In this document: positions 15,370 to 23,535 of the stretch, piece after piece
Numbering within the stretch: position 1 is the stretch's first letter
How the letters are laid out: every line of letters starts with the position of its first letter
DNA from: DATKGQ01 sp035510715
GTDB taxonomy: Bacteria; Patescibacteriota; Saccharimonadia; Saccharimonadales; UBA4665
DNA length: 48,719 nt
Assembly: GCA_035510715.1 (NCBI GenBank)
Contig: DATKGQ010000030.1
Span: forward strand, 1-48,719
Reading direction: 5' to 3'
The notes under the pieces: model-generated
Seen by the model: only the letters and a program-made list of their open reading frames with translations
Told to the model about the DNA's origin: nothing
The model's database searches: none
Translations under genes and position numbers: made by a program

Positions 15370-17625
15370 TTATTTACTGATTAATTCGAAAAATATGGGA
15401 TGAACCTCGGCAATTCTGTCACATATTTTTTGCAATAGATCATGCATTCCTGGATATGTTTCAGATTGTTGGCAAAATTTATAGATTTGCATTATATCCG
15501 CACCGCTTAACATCAACCTGGCACGCTGCTTATGACCAAGCAGAGTGGCATATTGGGCAAATTGTAAGTGGTCAGTTTGTAGCGAACTATACAGATTAAG
15601 ACATATCGCAAAAGCTTGTTCAAAATCTTCCAGCGCTCCGGCATCATCGACTAGCAGCGGGATAGCAAATCCATGACGCGGGGTAAGTTCTTGCCAATTA
15701 ATATTTTTGATTATCTTCTCGCGATGCAGCTCACATAAGATGGCATAATCGGTAATCACATCAAATTCATAGACGAGTTTATCCAATACCGAAATATTAT
15801 TTTTATTTTGAGTCAATAAACTTTCAAGTTCACTGGTATATAATTCTAACTTTTTGTCATAGGGAATCTTATCGGTCACCTTCCTTAGTGTCTGGCCTGA
15901 AATATCCGCATGCACATATAGCAGATCATCAATCAGATTTATTTCATTTCTGGGTGAATATTGATTTAAGGTTAAACTATCATCCGCATCAACTTTAACT
16001 TTTGGCAAGTATTTACTTACTAAATCTGAGTTTTGGCTTCTAATAGGGTTTTTGGAGTTATAATTATTCAATTTTGACTCTGACAGCTCATCGTTATTAT
16101 CAATTAATAATTTCTGTAGTTCTCGTTGTAACTCTTCGGCTAACATTTGAAATTCTTGCGTTATTCCATGAGAAAGGTTGTCAGCTAGTTGCCCTAGGTC
16201 ATTAATCGATTCATACAGAGCAATAGACATGAAACCCGCAACTGGTATGAGCGGTTTTGTCACCATGACTGCTCTGCTGCGATATTCTTCTAATGTGCTC
16301 TTCTGTATCTTTTTATTGTTATGGTCCTGTGATTTGGATAAGAAATCAATTATTTGATCAACTATTTTTTTTCTAAGGCCAATGATTTGTTCTATGTTCT
16401 GCTGAAATTGTTTTTTTATTTTTATTCCGAGTTCGCTTGGAATATAAAAATTATTTTTATTTGCTTGTCTATTTTTAATCATTATCTCTACCGGTGTTAT
16501 CTGATAAAGCATTTCAAAGCCTAATTTTTCGATCTGCCCGACAGCTAAATTGCTTATACGCTCAATAACAATATAACGTCCAATATTACTAAGTGTTCTT
16601 TGATAATCATTAGACTGAGATTCAATTAGTAATTTTCGCCGGGATTCTTTATCGGCTGCACAATAATCAGATAACAGAGTGGCACGGAAGGCTGATTGTT
16701 TGGAAGTAGCGTATGATAAAATGTGTCCGATTGTTTCCGGGCTAAGAATAGAAGTAAAACCAAATATATTACCCTTCGTATTGGTAATAATCCGGCCCAG
16801 GGTATCATGTTTGTTAGTTGAATTTACGGTAGTCTGACTATTGGCTTCATTATTAACTACCAATCTGCTGGCCGCCTGTACGGGTTTCGGAGACGGTATT
16901 TGGATGGGTTGCCGCTCAGTGTTGGAGCGTTGTTCTAATATTTCGCCGACCGAATCAATATGATTTGGGGTGACAGTAGCGATTGGCGGTGAACTGACTT
17001 CATGGGTGAGATTCTCAGTAATATAGTCCCAGATGACATTAAAAATAGCTTCTTTTGACCCCAAGGTTTGTACGATTTGGTAACCGCGTTCTTTGGCCTC
17101 CCAAAGATAACCGGCCCGTAATCGTTCCAATAAACTTTCATCATATATTTTGATAATGTCTTCTTTAGCGTATGCCTTGATGTGTTCAGATAAAGTTGAA
17201 ACTTCGGCATCAAGCACAATAGTCAGGTCTGGTTCAATATTGTAAGCGGCGAAGTTTATAATCTGGTTAAGATTTTCATAATTATCGACACTGTGCAGAC
17301 CATAGTACTGCATGGTTAACGTTGTTAAGTAATTCTGATCAGCGATGCAGACTATACCGTTATCAACCTGTGTTTTGATTAGATCCAGTGACCTGGAGCG
17401 AGCAGCATTGTGCAGCAATAGTCTTGTCCGGTTATTGAATATGTGGCCAGTGCTGGAAAACAATTCCGCTATGGCTAACAGGCTGGGATCATCTTGATCA
17501 TCATCTTCGCTTATTAACTTGACTGGTATTCTGGCGCTTTTGAGAGTGCTTTCCAATATCATCGCCTGAGTTGATTTACCAACTCCTTTTGGGCCCTCCA
17601 GAACTATGTACCTGCCTCTAGTCAT
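15370..17625 (-). CDS. Thymidylate kinase fused to ThyX-like domains
   Basis: A 751-residue protein. Residues 1 to about 205 are a dTMP-kinase domain: P-loop LEGPKGVGKST (9-19), a lid-side segment NRTRLLLHNAARS and the DQNYLTT segment replacing the usual DRY. A Ser/Thr-rich linker (about 210-280) follows. The C-terminal 470 residues resemble tandem ThyX-type (FAD-dependent thymidylate synthase) domains: MVTKPLIPVAGFMSIALYESINDLGQLADNLS is the LLP...N-R-x-LE type segment, and FDVITDYAILCELHREKI...LTPRHGF resembles the RHR...Q-x-x-TP motif. RHR is HRE here, so catalysis by that half is doubtful. GAGGG precedes the ATG. The ThyX assignment is by pattern only. Confidence 0.7.
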   Translation of the reverse strand: MTRGRYIVLEGPKGVGKSTQAMILESTLKSARIPVKLISEDDDQDDPSLLAIAELFSSTGHIFNNRTRLLLHNAARSRSLDLIKTQVDNGIVCIADQNYLTTLTMQYYGLHSVDNYENLNQIINFAAYNIEPDLTIVLDAEVSTLSEHIKAYAKEDIIKIYDESLLERLRAGYLWEAKERGYQIVQTLGSKEAIFNVIWDYITENLTHEVSSPPIATVTPNHIDSVGEILEQRSNTERQPIQIPSPKPVQAASRLVVNNEANSQTTVNSTNKHDTLGRIITNTKGNIFGFTSILSPETIGHILSYATSKQSAFRATLLSDYCAADKESRRKLLIESQSNDYQRTLSNIGRYIVIERISNLAVGQIEKLGFEMLYQITPVEIMIKNRQANKNNFYIPSELGIKIKKQFQQNIEQIIGLRKKIVDQIIDFLSKSQDHNNKKIQKSTLEEYRSRAVMVTKPLIPVAGFMSIALYESINDLGQLADNLSHGITQEFQMLAEELQRELQKLLIDNNDELSESKLNNYNSKNPIRSQNSDLVSKYLPKVKVDADDSLTLNQYSPRNEINLIDDLLYVHADISGQTLRKVTDKIPYDKKLELYTSELESLLTQNKNNISVLDKLVYEFDVITDYAILCELHREKIIKNINWQELTPRHGFAIPLLVDDAGALEDFEQAFAICLNLYSSLQTDHLQFAQYATLLGHKQRARLMLSGADIMQIYKFCQQSETYPGMHDLLQKICDRIAEVHPIFFELISK

Positions 17626-17653
17626 TAAATATCCCTCACAATTGTCTTGTTAT

Positions 17654-17674
17654 ATTGTACGATTTGTCAAATCG
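17654..17674 (-). promoter_or_regulatory. Minus-10 and palindromic operator upstream of the TMK/ThyX-like gene
   Basis: On the minus strand TACAAT (17659-17654) is a good minus-10 about 22 bases upstream of the expected leader end. Directly upstream, 17660-17674 is a perfect inverted repeat, CGATTTG-T-CAAATCG. Such a placement, between minus-10 and minus-35, is typical of a repressor operator. The minus-35 (TTGCGT at 18 bases) is weak. Confidence 0.45.
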
Positions 17675-17763
17675 ATGACGCAAGCACACAATCTATTTTT
17701 CGCGTATTATTTAGCCCCAAGCAGGTATAGCCGAGTGATACAATATTGACTGTACTAAACAAC

Positions 17764-19476
17764 ATGAAATCGAAAACTCATTCTTCTATACCCCATCAAT
17801 CAATCGTTTTTAGACTTGTTGTTCTAGGCGTCGCACTTAACGGCATTATATTTATAGCCGGGACGTTATTGGATGAATTAGTTTCTATAAGTCGACTACA
17901 TGAATTTGTGCATATCCACACCAATGAAACAACGATTGGCATATCGCTTGTCAGTGGTTTAACGTTACTTTACTTAAGCTCATTACTGATCCGACGCAAA
18001 CGAGCCGCCTGGTTTATTGCCATTCTGGTATACGCTTTAATTCTGGCTTACTATACGTTTCATCTGTTTTTCTTCCATCATGTCAGGCATATGGATATGA
18101 TGCATTTGTTGCGTTATATTATTTTACCGGCAATAATTTTAATCGGTCTGGTATATTACCGGTACGAATTTAAGGTCAGAAGCGACATCCAGAATTTTCA
18201 ACAATCGCTAAGATTCATTGTCCTTATCCTAGCGATTACCTTTTTCTATGGCGTAGCCGGATTTATGTTTATGGACCAACATGATTTTCATCAGGAAATC
18301 ACATTCGGCAATGCCATCCACCGGACAATTGACCAGTTCGGTCTGACTACTAATAAAACTCTCGTTCCCTATACACAGCGGGCAAAATTATTTATGGACT
18401 CCCTGTCAATTATTAGTATCGGCGCAGTCAGTTATGCCTTGATTTCACTATTTCAGCCATTGCGCGCCCGTTTTATCGATCAAAACCGTAACCGTGAAAT
18501 TATGAGTCGTTTGTTAATTGGATACCCAGCATCGAGCGAAGATTTCTTTAAGCTATGGCCGCATGACAAAATGTACTTTCTTAATGAAACGCACGATAGC
18601 GGGTTGGCATTAAGAGTACACCGCGGAGTTGCACTGGTAGTGGGCGATCCGGCTGGTGATCCCCAAACATTTGACGTGTTATTAACCGCTTTTTCTCAAT
18701 TGTGCCATCATAACGATTGGTCGCCAACATTTATCCATACCGAGTCAAAGTATCAGTCATTATATAATAAACACGGTTTCCATCTTCAAAAAATCGGCGA
18801 AGAAGCAGTGGTTGATATTGAACATTTTCAATCTAAAGTCGCCAGTAATAAGTATTTTAGGAATATCCGCAATAAATTTACAAAACAAGGCTACAGTGCC
18901 GAGCTACTTAGCCCCCCACATTCCCAACAGGTAATAACTCAACTTAAGAAAATTACCAAAGAGTGGTCAAGCCAAGCCGGGCGTACCGACAGAGGATTTA
19001 TGATGGGTTATTTTTCAGAATATTACATTCAGCGTTGTCCGATAATGGTTATTCGTGATCCGTCTGCCGATATTAAAGCTTTTATGAACGAGATACCATC
19101 ATTTGACGATTTAGAAGCTAATTATGACTTACTCCAGCACGGCGAAGACAGTCTAGGTAATATCAATGATTTCTTACTCATAAACTTCATTGCAGCAATG
19201 GAGGATCAGGGCTTTAAACGCGTTAATCTGGGTCTCAGTCCCCTAACCGGGATTGACAATACAGAGAATAAATCCATCATCGATAGTACTCTTCATTTTG
19301 CTTATTCAAACGGCGATAGATTATATTCATTCAGCGGGCTACACCGCTTTAAGGCTAAATATGAACCATTGTGGAGTGACCGATATATAGTCTATCGTGG
19401 TGGAATACGAAATTTTACTCGAACGTTGACGGCCCTAAACCACGTTATGAAAGTCCAAAAAGCAAAACACTTATAA
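17764..19476 (+). CDS. MprF/LysX-like aminoacyl-phospholipid synthase (DUF2156) with membrane domain
   Basis: About 570 residues. Residues 1 to about 240 contain six or seven membrane helices. The rest is the DUF2156 (tandem GNAT-like) domain that transfers an amino acid from aminoacyl-tRNA to a lipid head group. The hallmarks are visible: GVALVVGDPAGDP, IHTESKYQSLYNKHGF, MMGYFSEYY, VNLGLSPLTGI and the terminal GLHRFKAKYEPLWSDRYIVY. In MprF this lysinylates or alanylates phosphatidylglycerol and lowers sensitivity to cationic peptides. The amino acid used is not readable. A TTG at 17746 is possible but lies right after the TACAAT minus-10 (17739-17744), so the ATG at 17764 is preferred. Confidence 0.85.
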   Translation: MKSKTHSSIPHQSIVFRLVVLGVALNGIIFIAGTLLDELVSISRLHEFVHIHTNETTIGISLVSGLTLLYLSSLLIRRKRAAWFIAILVYALILAYYTFHLFFFHHVRHMDMMHLLRYIILPAIILIGLVYYRYEFKVRSDIQNFQQSLRFIVLILAITFFYGVAGFMFMDQHDFHQEITFGNAIHRTIDQFGLTTNKTLVPYTQRAKLFMDSLSIISIGAVSYALISLFQPLRARFIDQNRNREIMSRLLIGYPASSEDFFKLWPHDKMYFLNETHDSGLALRVHRGVALVVGDPAGDPQTFDVLLTAFSQLCHHNDWSPTFIHTESKYQSLYNKHGFHLQKIGEEAVVDIEHFQSKVASNKYFRNIRNKFTKQGYSAELLSPPHSQQVITQLKKITKEWSSQAGRTDRGFMMGYFSEYYIQRCPIMVIRDPSADIKAFMNEIPSFDDLEANYDLLQHGEDSLGNINDFLLINFIAAMEDQGFKRVNLGLSPLTGIDNTENKSIIDSTLHFAYSNGDRLYSFSGLHRFKAKYEPLWSDRYIVYRGGIRNFTRTLTALNHVMKVQKAKHL

Positions 19477-19486
19477 GTATCTTCAG

Positions 19487-20455
19487 TTACTCGGCTGGAT
19501 TAACCATCACTGATGGCCCCATGCTAGTGGTCAGATAGATTGAGCGAATGAACGACGTTTTAACACTGGCTGGCCTGTTCGATTTTATATTTGTTAGCAG
19601 GGTCTCGGCGTTTTGCTGTAATTTTTTCGGGCCAAAGCTCACCTTACCAATACCAACATGGACAATACCGGCGCTGTCAGCCCGGTATTCCACGCGACCG
19701 GCTTTTGCTTCGCTGACTGCTTTGGCTACATCATTCGTAACTGTGCCACTTTTGGGATTAGGCATTAAGCCTCTCGGACCAAGTACTTTTGCATATTTTC
19801 CAAGTTTTGACATTAGGTTCGGGGAACTGATGAGCATATCAAAATCAAGTTTATTCTTATCGATCAAATCCGTGACTTCATCAAGACCGGCAATTTCCGC
19901 GCCGGCCTGTTTGGCGGCCGCCGCGATATCGGCTTCAGCAAACACGACAATACGGATATTCCGGCCGGTACCGGCCGGAAGTCCAATGCTGTCACGCACG
20001 TTTTGATCAGCATGCTTTGGGTCGACGTTTAATCTGATATGCATTTCAACCGTCGCATCGAACTTCGTAGGACTGGTTTTAGTAACCAACTCCAAAGCGG
20101 GTAATAAATTATAGATTTTACCTTTTTCAATCTGGACTGCTAATTGGCGATATTTTTTACCCCGGCGCTCCAGCTTGGTACGGGTCTTTTTAATAACTGG
20201 TTTAGTTTTGTCAGTTTCTTCGGCTTCGGCTTCGGCTTCGGCTTCGGCTTCGGCTTGAGTTTGCTTGCGGATTTCCTTGGCGGCTTTTTCTTCGGCTGCC
20301 TTTAGCTCTTTCGCGCTGCGTTTCCCGGCTTTAGCAATTGCTGGTTTAACAGATGATATTTCAGTTAACTCAGGTTTCTCTATAGGTGTTTTAGTCTCAT
20401 CTTCCGGCATAATTTTCTTTGCAACCTTTTTTTTGATTGATTTTTTCTCTGCCAT
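19487..20455 (-). CDS. rplA: Ribosomal protein uL1 with a long charged N-terminal extension
   Basis: A 322-residue protein; a typical uL1 is about 230. The conserved body starts near residue 100 (RGKKYRQLAVQIEKGKIYNLLPALELV) and contains MHIRLNVDPKHADQNVRDSIGLPAGTG, the signature LGPRGLMPNPKSGTVT, and GIGKVSFGPKKLQQNAETLL. Residues 1-95 are Lys/Ala/Glu-rich, with a six-fold Glu-Ala run encoded by a perfect hexanucleotide repeat. Such an extension may be extra rRNA- or surface-binding. The gene begins three bases after rplK. A Shine-Dalgarno AGGT lies at the rplK stop. Confidence 0.97.
   Translation of the reverse strand: MAEKKSIKKKVAKKIMPEDETKTPIEKPELTEISSVKPAIAKAGKRSAKELKAAEEKAAKEIRKQTQAEAEAEAEAEAEETDKTKPVIKKTRTKLERRGKKYRQLAVQIEKGKIYNLLPALELVTKTSPTKFDATVEMHIRLNVDPKHADQNVRDSIGLPAGTGRNIRIVVFAEADIAAAAKQAGAEIAGLDEVTDLIDKNKLDFDMLISSPNLMSKLGKYAKVLGPRGLMPNPKSGTVTNDVAKAVSEAKAGRVEYRADSAGIVHVGIGKVSFGPKKLQQNAETLLTNIKSNRPASVKTSFIRSIYLTTSMGPSVMVNPAE
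20221..20256. repeat. Six perfect tandem copies of CGGCTT inside rplA
   Basis: The plus strand has CGGCTT repeated six times without interruption, encoding alternating Ala and Glu (minus strand) in the uL1 N-terminal extension. The unit length is a multiple of three, so copy-number change by slippage would alter protein length without breaking the frame. Confidence 0.95.
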
Positions 20456-20458
20456 GGT

Positions 20459-20893
20459 TTAACCTACAATTTCTACGCCCATACTGCGAGCGGTTCCGGC
20501 AATCATTTTCTTTACCGATTCAATGTCATTAGTATTCATATCAGCGGCTTTAGTCTGGGCAATTGCCAGTAACTGGGCCTGACTTAATTTCTTTTCAATC
20601 TTTTCTGAATTTGGCCGGCCAGATCCTTTTTCTATTTTTAACGCCTCCCTGATAAGATCATCACTGGGTAAACCGACAATCCGCCATTTCATTGTCCGGT
20701 CTTCGAAAACAGTAATATGCACCGTCAACATTTCACCCATGCGGGCTTTAGTTTGTTCATTAAACGGGTTGATAAAATCCATCATGTTGACGCCGTATTG
20801 ACCAAGCGTACTACCAACCGGCGGCGCCGCATTGGCCTGGCCAGCGCGAATTTTAATTTTCAGATTAGCCCTGACAGGCTTTGTTTGTACCAT
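20459..20893 (-). CDS. rplK: Ribosomal protein uL11
   Basis: A 144-residue protein of the GTPase-associated centre that binds 23S rRNA with the uL10 stalk. It has the N-terminal KIRAGQANAAPPVGSTLGQYGVNMMDF with the conserved Pro-Pro and Gly residues, and the C-terminal AQTKAADMNTNDIESVKKMIAGTARSMGV that binds rRNA. A Shine-Dalgarno AGGAT precedes the ATG. It lies upstream of rplA and downstream of nusG, with its own candidate promoter in the 84-base gap. Confidence 0.97.
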   Translation of the reverse strand: MVQTKPVRANLKIKIRAGQANAAPPVGSTLGQYGVNMMDFINPFNEQTKARMGEMLTVHITVFEDRTMKWRIVGLPSDDLIREALKIEKGSGRPNSEKIEKKLSQAQLLAIAQTKAADMNTNDIESVKKMIAGTARSMGVEIVG

Positions 20894-20929
20894 AATCCTA
20901 CTCTCTTTTAACCTAAGTAATTATTAATA

Positions 20930-20958
20930 TTGTACGATGAAATACCTCTGTTGTCTAG
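20930..20958 (-). promoter_or_regulatory. Candidate internal promoter of rplK-rplA
   Basis: On the minus strand TAGACA (20958-20953, five of six to consensus), a 17-base spacer and TACAAT (20935-20930, five of six) lie between nusG and rplK. Transcription would start near 20923, giving a leader of about 30 bases. Confidence 0.55.
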
Positions 20959-20977
20959 CATTGCGAACATCTTGGCA

Positions 20978-21520
20978 CTAGACCCGCTTGACCTGTAAAC
21001 TATCTAGCTCAACCGGCGTCTCCCGGCCGAACATGTTGACAAGAACTTTTAATTTGCCCTTAGCGGCATCAATTTCGTTAACGCTGCCATCAAAACCTTT
21101 AAACGGTCCATCAGTAATATTAACGATTTCACCAAGTGTGTAGTCAATTTTATGCTTCGGTTCAGCCCGCCCCATGCGTTTCATAATTTTTTCAATTTCA
21201 TCGTTTTCGACTGGTGTAGGTTCGGAACCACTACCGACAAATCCAGTTACGCTGGGTGTATTACGGACGATATACCAAGCATCTTCACTCATTTTCATCT
21301 GTACTAAAACATAACCCTGGAAAATACGTTTTTCCACTACTTTACGTTTGCCATTTTTAACTTCGATCATTTTCTCTTTTGGCACTAATACTTGGAAAAT
21401 TTTATCTTTCATATCAAGACTGTCGGCCCGTTGTCTGATTGATTCGGCAACCTTTTCTTCATAACCGCTATAGGTATGGATGGCATACCATTGCTTTGTC
21501 GTATCGTAACGTTTACTCAT
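20978..21520 (-). CDS. nusG: Transcription termination/antitermination factor NusG
   Basis: A 180-residue protein that binds RNA polymerase. The NGN domain shows QWYAIHTYSGYEEKVAESI (about 10-28), VLVPKEKMIEVKNGKRKVVEKRIFQGYVLVQM, and TPSVTGFVGSG. The KOW domain has GEIVNITDGPFKGFDGSVNEID. The long open frame extends to 21595, but the conserved N-terminus starts at the ATG at 21520, which has AAAGG upstream and overlaps the secE stop by eight bases. The secE-nusG-rplK-rplA order is canonical. Confidence 0.97.
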   Translation of the reverse strand: MSKRYDTTKQWYAIHTYSGYEEKVAESIRQRADSLDMKDKIFQVLVPKEKMIEVKNGKRKVVEKRIFQGYVLVQMKMSEDAWYIVRNTPSVTGFVGSGSEPTPVENDEIEKIMKRMGRAEPKHKIDYTLGEIVNITDGPFKGFDGSVNEIDAAKGKLKVLVNMFGRETPVELDSLQVKRV

Positions 21521-21875
21521 GTAAAAATACCTTTTTAAATGCTTTGTCCAAACCATAATCCAATATAGCCACAACAATACCAAATACCGTTGCAAACATA
21601 ACCACTGCCAGCGTTAGCTGTCGCGATTGTTTGCGGTCGGGCCAGGTCACTTGCCTGAGCTCGCCCACTGACCGACGAAAGTAGCGCGGGATAATATGCC
21701 TCGCCAACCATCGCAATGGCCTAAATATAAAACCGATTTTTTTAGTTATCGCTTTTAAGCCACGTCGTAACCAGGAGACCTTTTTTAGTTTTGGTTCTTT
21801 GGTCTTAACCACTTCCTGGCGGACAGTAGTGTTTTGTCGTAATCTGCGTTTGGTTTTGGGTTGATGTTCGTCCAC
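21513..21875 (-). CDS. secE: Preprotein translocase subunit SecE
   Basis: About 120 residues. A basic cytosolic N-terminal region of about 65 residues is followed by the conserved amphipathic helix GELRQVTWPDRKQSRQLT and a single C-terminal membrane helix (LAVVMFATVFGIVVAILDYGL). It forms the SecYEG channel. The frame extends to a TTG at 21887, but GGAG at 21885-21882 is well spaced from the GTG at 21875, so GTG is the likely start. The long basic N-terminus has no match to the second and third helices of E. coli SecE. Confidence 0.93.
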   Translation of the reverse strand: MDEHQPKTKRRLRQNTTVRQEVVKTKEPKLKKVSWLRRGLKAITKKIGFIFRPLRWLARHIIPRYFRRSVGELRQVTWPDRKQSRQLTLAVVMFATVFGIVVAILDYGLDKAFKKVFLHE

Positions 21876-21888
21876 TATGTGCTCCAAT

Positions 21889-21918
21889 AAAAAAAGCCTA
21901 TTTATTTGTATAGGCTTT
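21889..21918 (-). terminator. Terminator hairpin in the 5' leader of secE (attenuator candidate)
   Basis: On the minus strand AAAGCCTAT (21918-21910) and ATAGGCTTT (21901-21893) form a nine-base perfect stem with an eight-base loop, followed by a run of seven Ts (21895-21889). It lies between the promoter and the secE Shine-Dalgarno. No upstream minus-strand gene exists for it to terminate, because the next gene is divergent. Confidence 0.7.
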
Positions 21919-21928
21919 AGTCAAGTCA

Positions 21929-21957
21929 ACTATACCCTATAGTCTACTTAAGTTCAA
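21929..21957 (-). promoter_or_regulatory. Promoter of secE-nusG
   Basis: On the minus strand TTGAAC (21957-21952), a 17-base spacer and TATAGT (21934-21929, five of six). The predicted start, near 21922, lies a few bases before the terminator hairpin, so the whole leader is about 47 bases and mostly hairpin. Confidence 0.6.
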
Positions 21958-22016
21958 GACCAAATTCGACATAGTATGCCAGTTATACTGCCAATAAACT
22001 TATATTACGTTATTAT

Positions 22017-23513
22017 ATGATTATGCTTCTAATAATTGGCCTATGGTCTTTGGGTATTATTTTTGAGCTGCTGATATTCAGCTTCAACTATCTGTGGGAC
22101 CATCGTTACGTGCTGGCTTGTGGCGCATTATTATGCCTTACAATTTCATCAATCTCGCTTGTTTTTTGGCGGACAAACTTCTTCAGTATCCTGATACTAG
22201 TTATTAGCGGTGTCAGATTTCTCAGTTTACTGCGTATCATTGAAGGCCGGACAGAAATTGATTACTTATTCCGCAGCTGCCGCAAGACAACATTATTTTT
22301 ATTGATGTACCAGTTGATAGTGATTAGTCTATGGTTTGGATACTTCTACTTAAGCCGACCAGACACACTTCAGGCCACTTTGTTATATTTTGTTGTATTA
22401 CAGCTGCTACTGGCGATTGTTTTGATATGGTCCATTAGGCGTTCAATAAATAAAACTAAGTTGTCGAATATAATAACGCCGTTACCGGAATTCTCATTAC
22501 CAACCCTTAGCGTCTGCATTCCGGCGCGTAACGAGACAATCGACCTGGATGAGTGTTTACAAAGTCTTGTGGCCAATAATTATCCGAAACTTGAGATATT
22601 GGTTCTCGATGATTGTTCGCAGACCAGGCATACGGCTGATATCATACGGTCTTTTGCCCAAGAAGGCGTACGGTTCATTAAGGGTAGGCAACCGCCCCGC
22701 CGTTGGTTGGCTAAAAATTGGGCTTATCAACAATTGCTTTCGGAGGCCGACGGTGAGATTGTGCTTTTTTGCGGAGTCGATATCCGATTCGGTCCTCAAA
22801 CACTCGAATCTCTAGTATCAACATTGATAAACAAGAAAAAGACAATGTTAAGTCTGATACCCAGACGCGCCATTGACAATCTATTACCGTTAATTCAAGC
22901 CATGCGTTACTACTGGGAACTTGCCCCACCGCGCCGGTATTTTAACCGGCCACCAGTTTTAAGCAGCTGTTGGTTGGCGTATCGCAAAGCCCTTCAAAGC
23001 GCCGGCGGTTTTGCCGCAATTGAGCGCGCCATTGTACCCGAGGCATTTTTTGCTAAGACTTTCATAAGTAATGATGGATACAGTTTTCTGCGCAGCAATG
23101 AAAAACTTGCCCTAACGTCGATTAAGTCTGTTCCGGACCAACGGTCAACGGCAATCCGTACTCGTTTTCCTCAGCTACACAAACGGCCAGAGCTAGTGTT
23201 GCTTTTATTACTAGGCGAGTTATGGTTTTTATTTTGTCCGTTTATTATATTCCTAATTGGTTTCTGGTATCAGCCATTTGGTTTAATACACCTGTTTAGT
23301 TTTATAACCAGTGTTTTGCTTATAACATCATTCGCAATGATAGTTAAGGCTACAATGCCCCAATCTTGGGTAAGTAGTCTGTTTTATTTTCCCCTGGCCA
23401 TTGCCACCGATATGGGACTACTTATCTTTTCTATGCTTAAATATAATTTCTCAACCGTGGAGTGGAAGTCCAGAAATGTCCGCAGTTCGGTTATGCGCCT
23501 GAAAACATCGTAA
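22017..23513 (+). CDS. Membrane-associated family 2 glycosyltransferase
   Basis: A 498-residue protein. Four or five N-terminal membrane helices (to about 145) are followed by a GT-A domain: SVCIPARNETIDLDECLQSL, LEILVLDDCSQ, a GEIVLFCGVDIRFG motif in place of the usual DxD strand, and CWLAYRKALQSAGGF. Two C-terminal membrane helices follow from about 395. The layout resembles CruC/CrtQ-like carotenoid or lipid glycosyltransferases, but the substrate is unknown. ATG at 22017 or 22023 follows TATATT (22001-22006) closely, so the leader is very short. It is divergent from secE. Confidence 0.82.
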   Translation: MIMLLIIGLWSLGIIFELLIFSFNYLWDHRYVLACGALLCLTISSISLVFWRTNFFSILILVISGVRFLSLLRIIEGRTEIDYLFRSCRKTTLFLLMYQLIVISLWFGYFYLSRPDTLQATLLYFVVLQLLLAIVLIWSIRRSINKTKLSNIITPLPEFSLPTLSVCIPARNETIDLDECLQSLVANNYPKLEILVLDDCSQTRHTADIIRSFAQEGVRFIKGRQPPRRWLAKNWAYQQLLSEADGEIVLFCGVDIRFGPQTLESLVSTLINKKKTMLSLIPRRAIDNLLPLIQAMRYYWELAPPRRYFNRPPVLSSCWLAYRKALQSAGGFAAIERAIVPEAFFAKTFISNDGYSFLRSNEKLALTSIKSVPDQRSTAIRTRFPQLHKRPELVLLLLLGELWFLFCPFIIFLIGFWYQPFGLIHLFSFITSVLLITSFAMIVKATMPQSWVSSLFYFPLAIATDMGLLIFSMLKYNFSTVEWKSRNVRSSVMRLKTS

Positions 23514-23535
23514 AAATTTAGCTGTGTTGGCTTGC

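Noticed and set aside
21520..21595. N-terminal extension of NusG up to 21595
   Set aside because: The extra residues overlap secE coding sequence and do not resemble NusG; the ATG at 21520 has a ribosome site and starts right before the conserved NGN domain.
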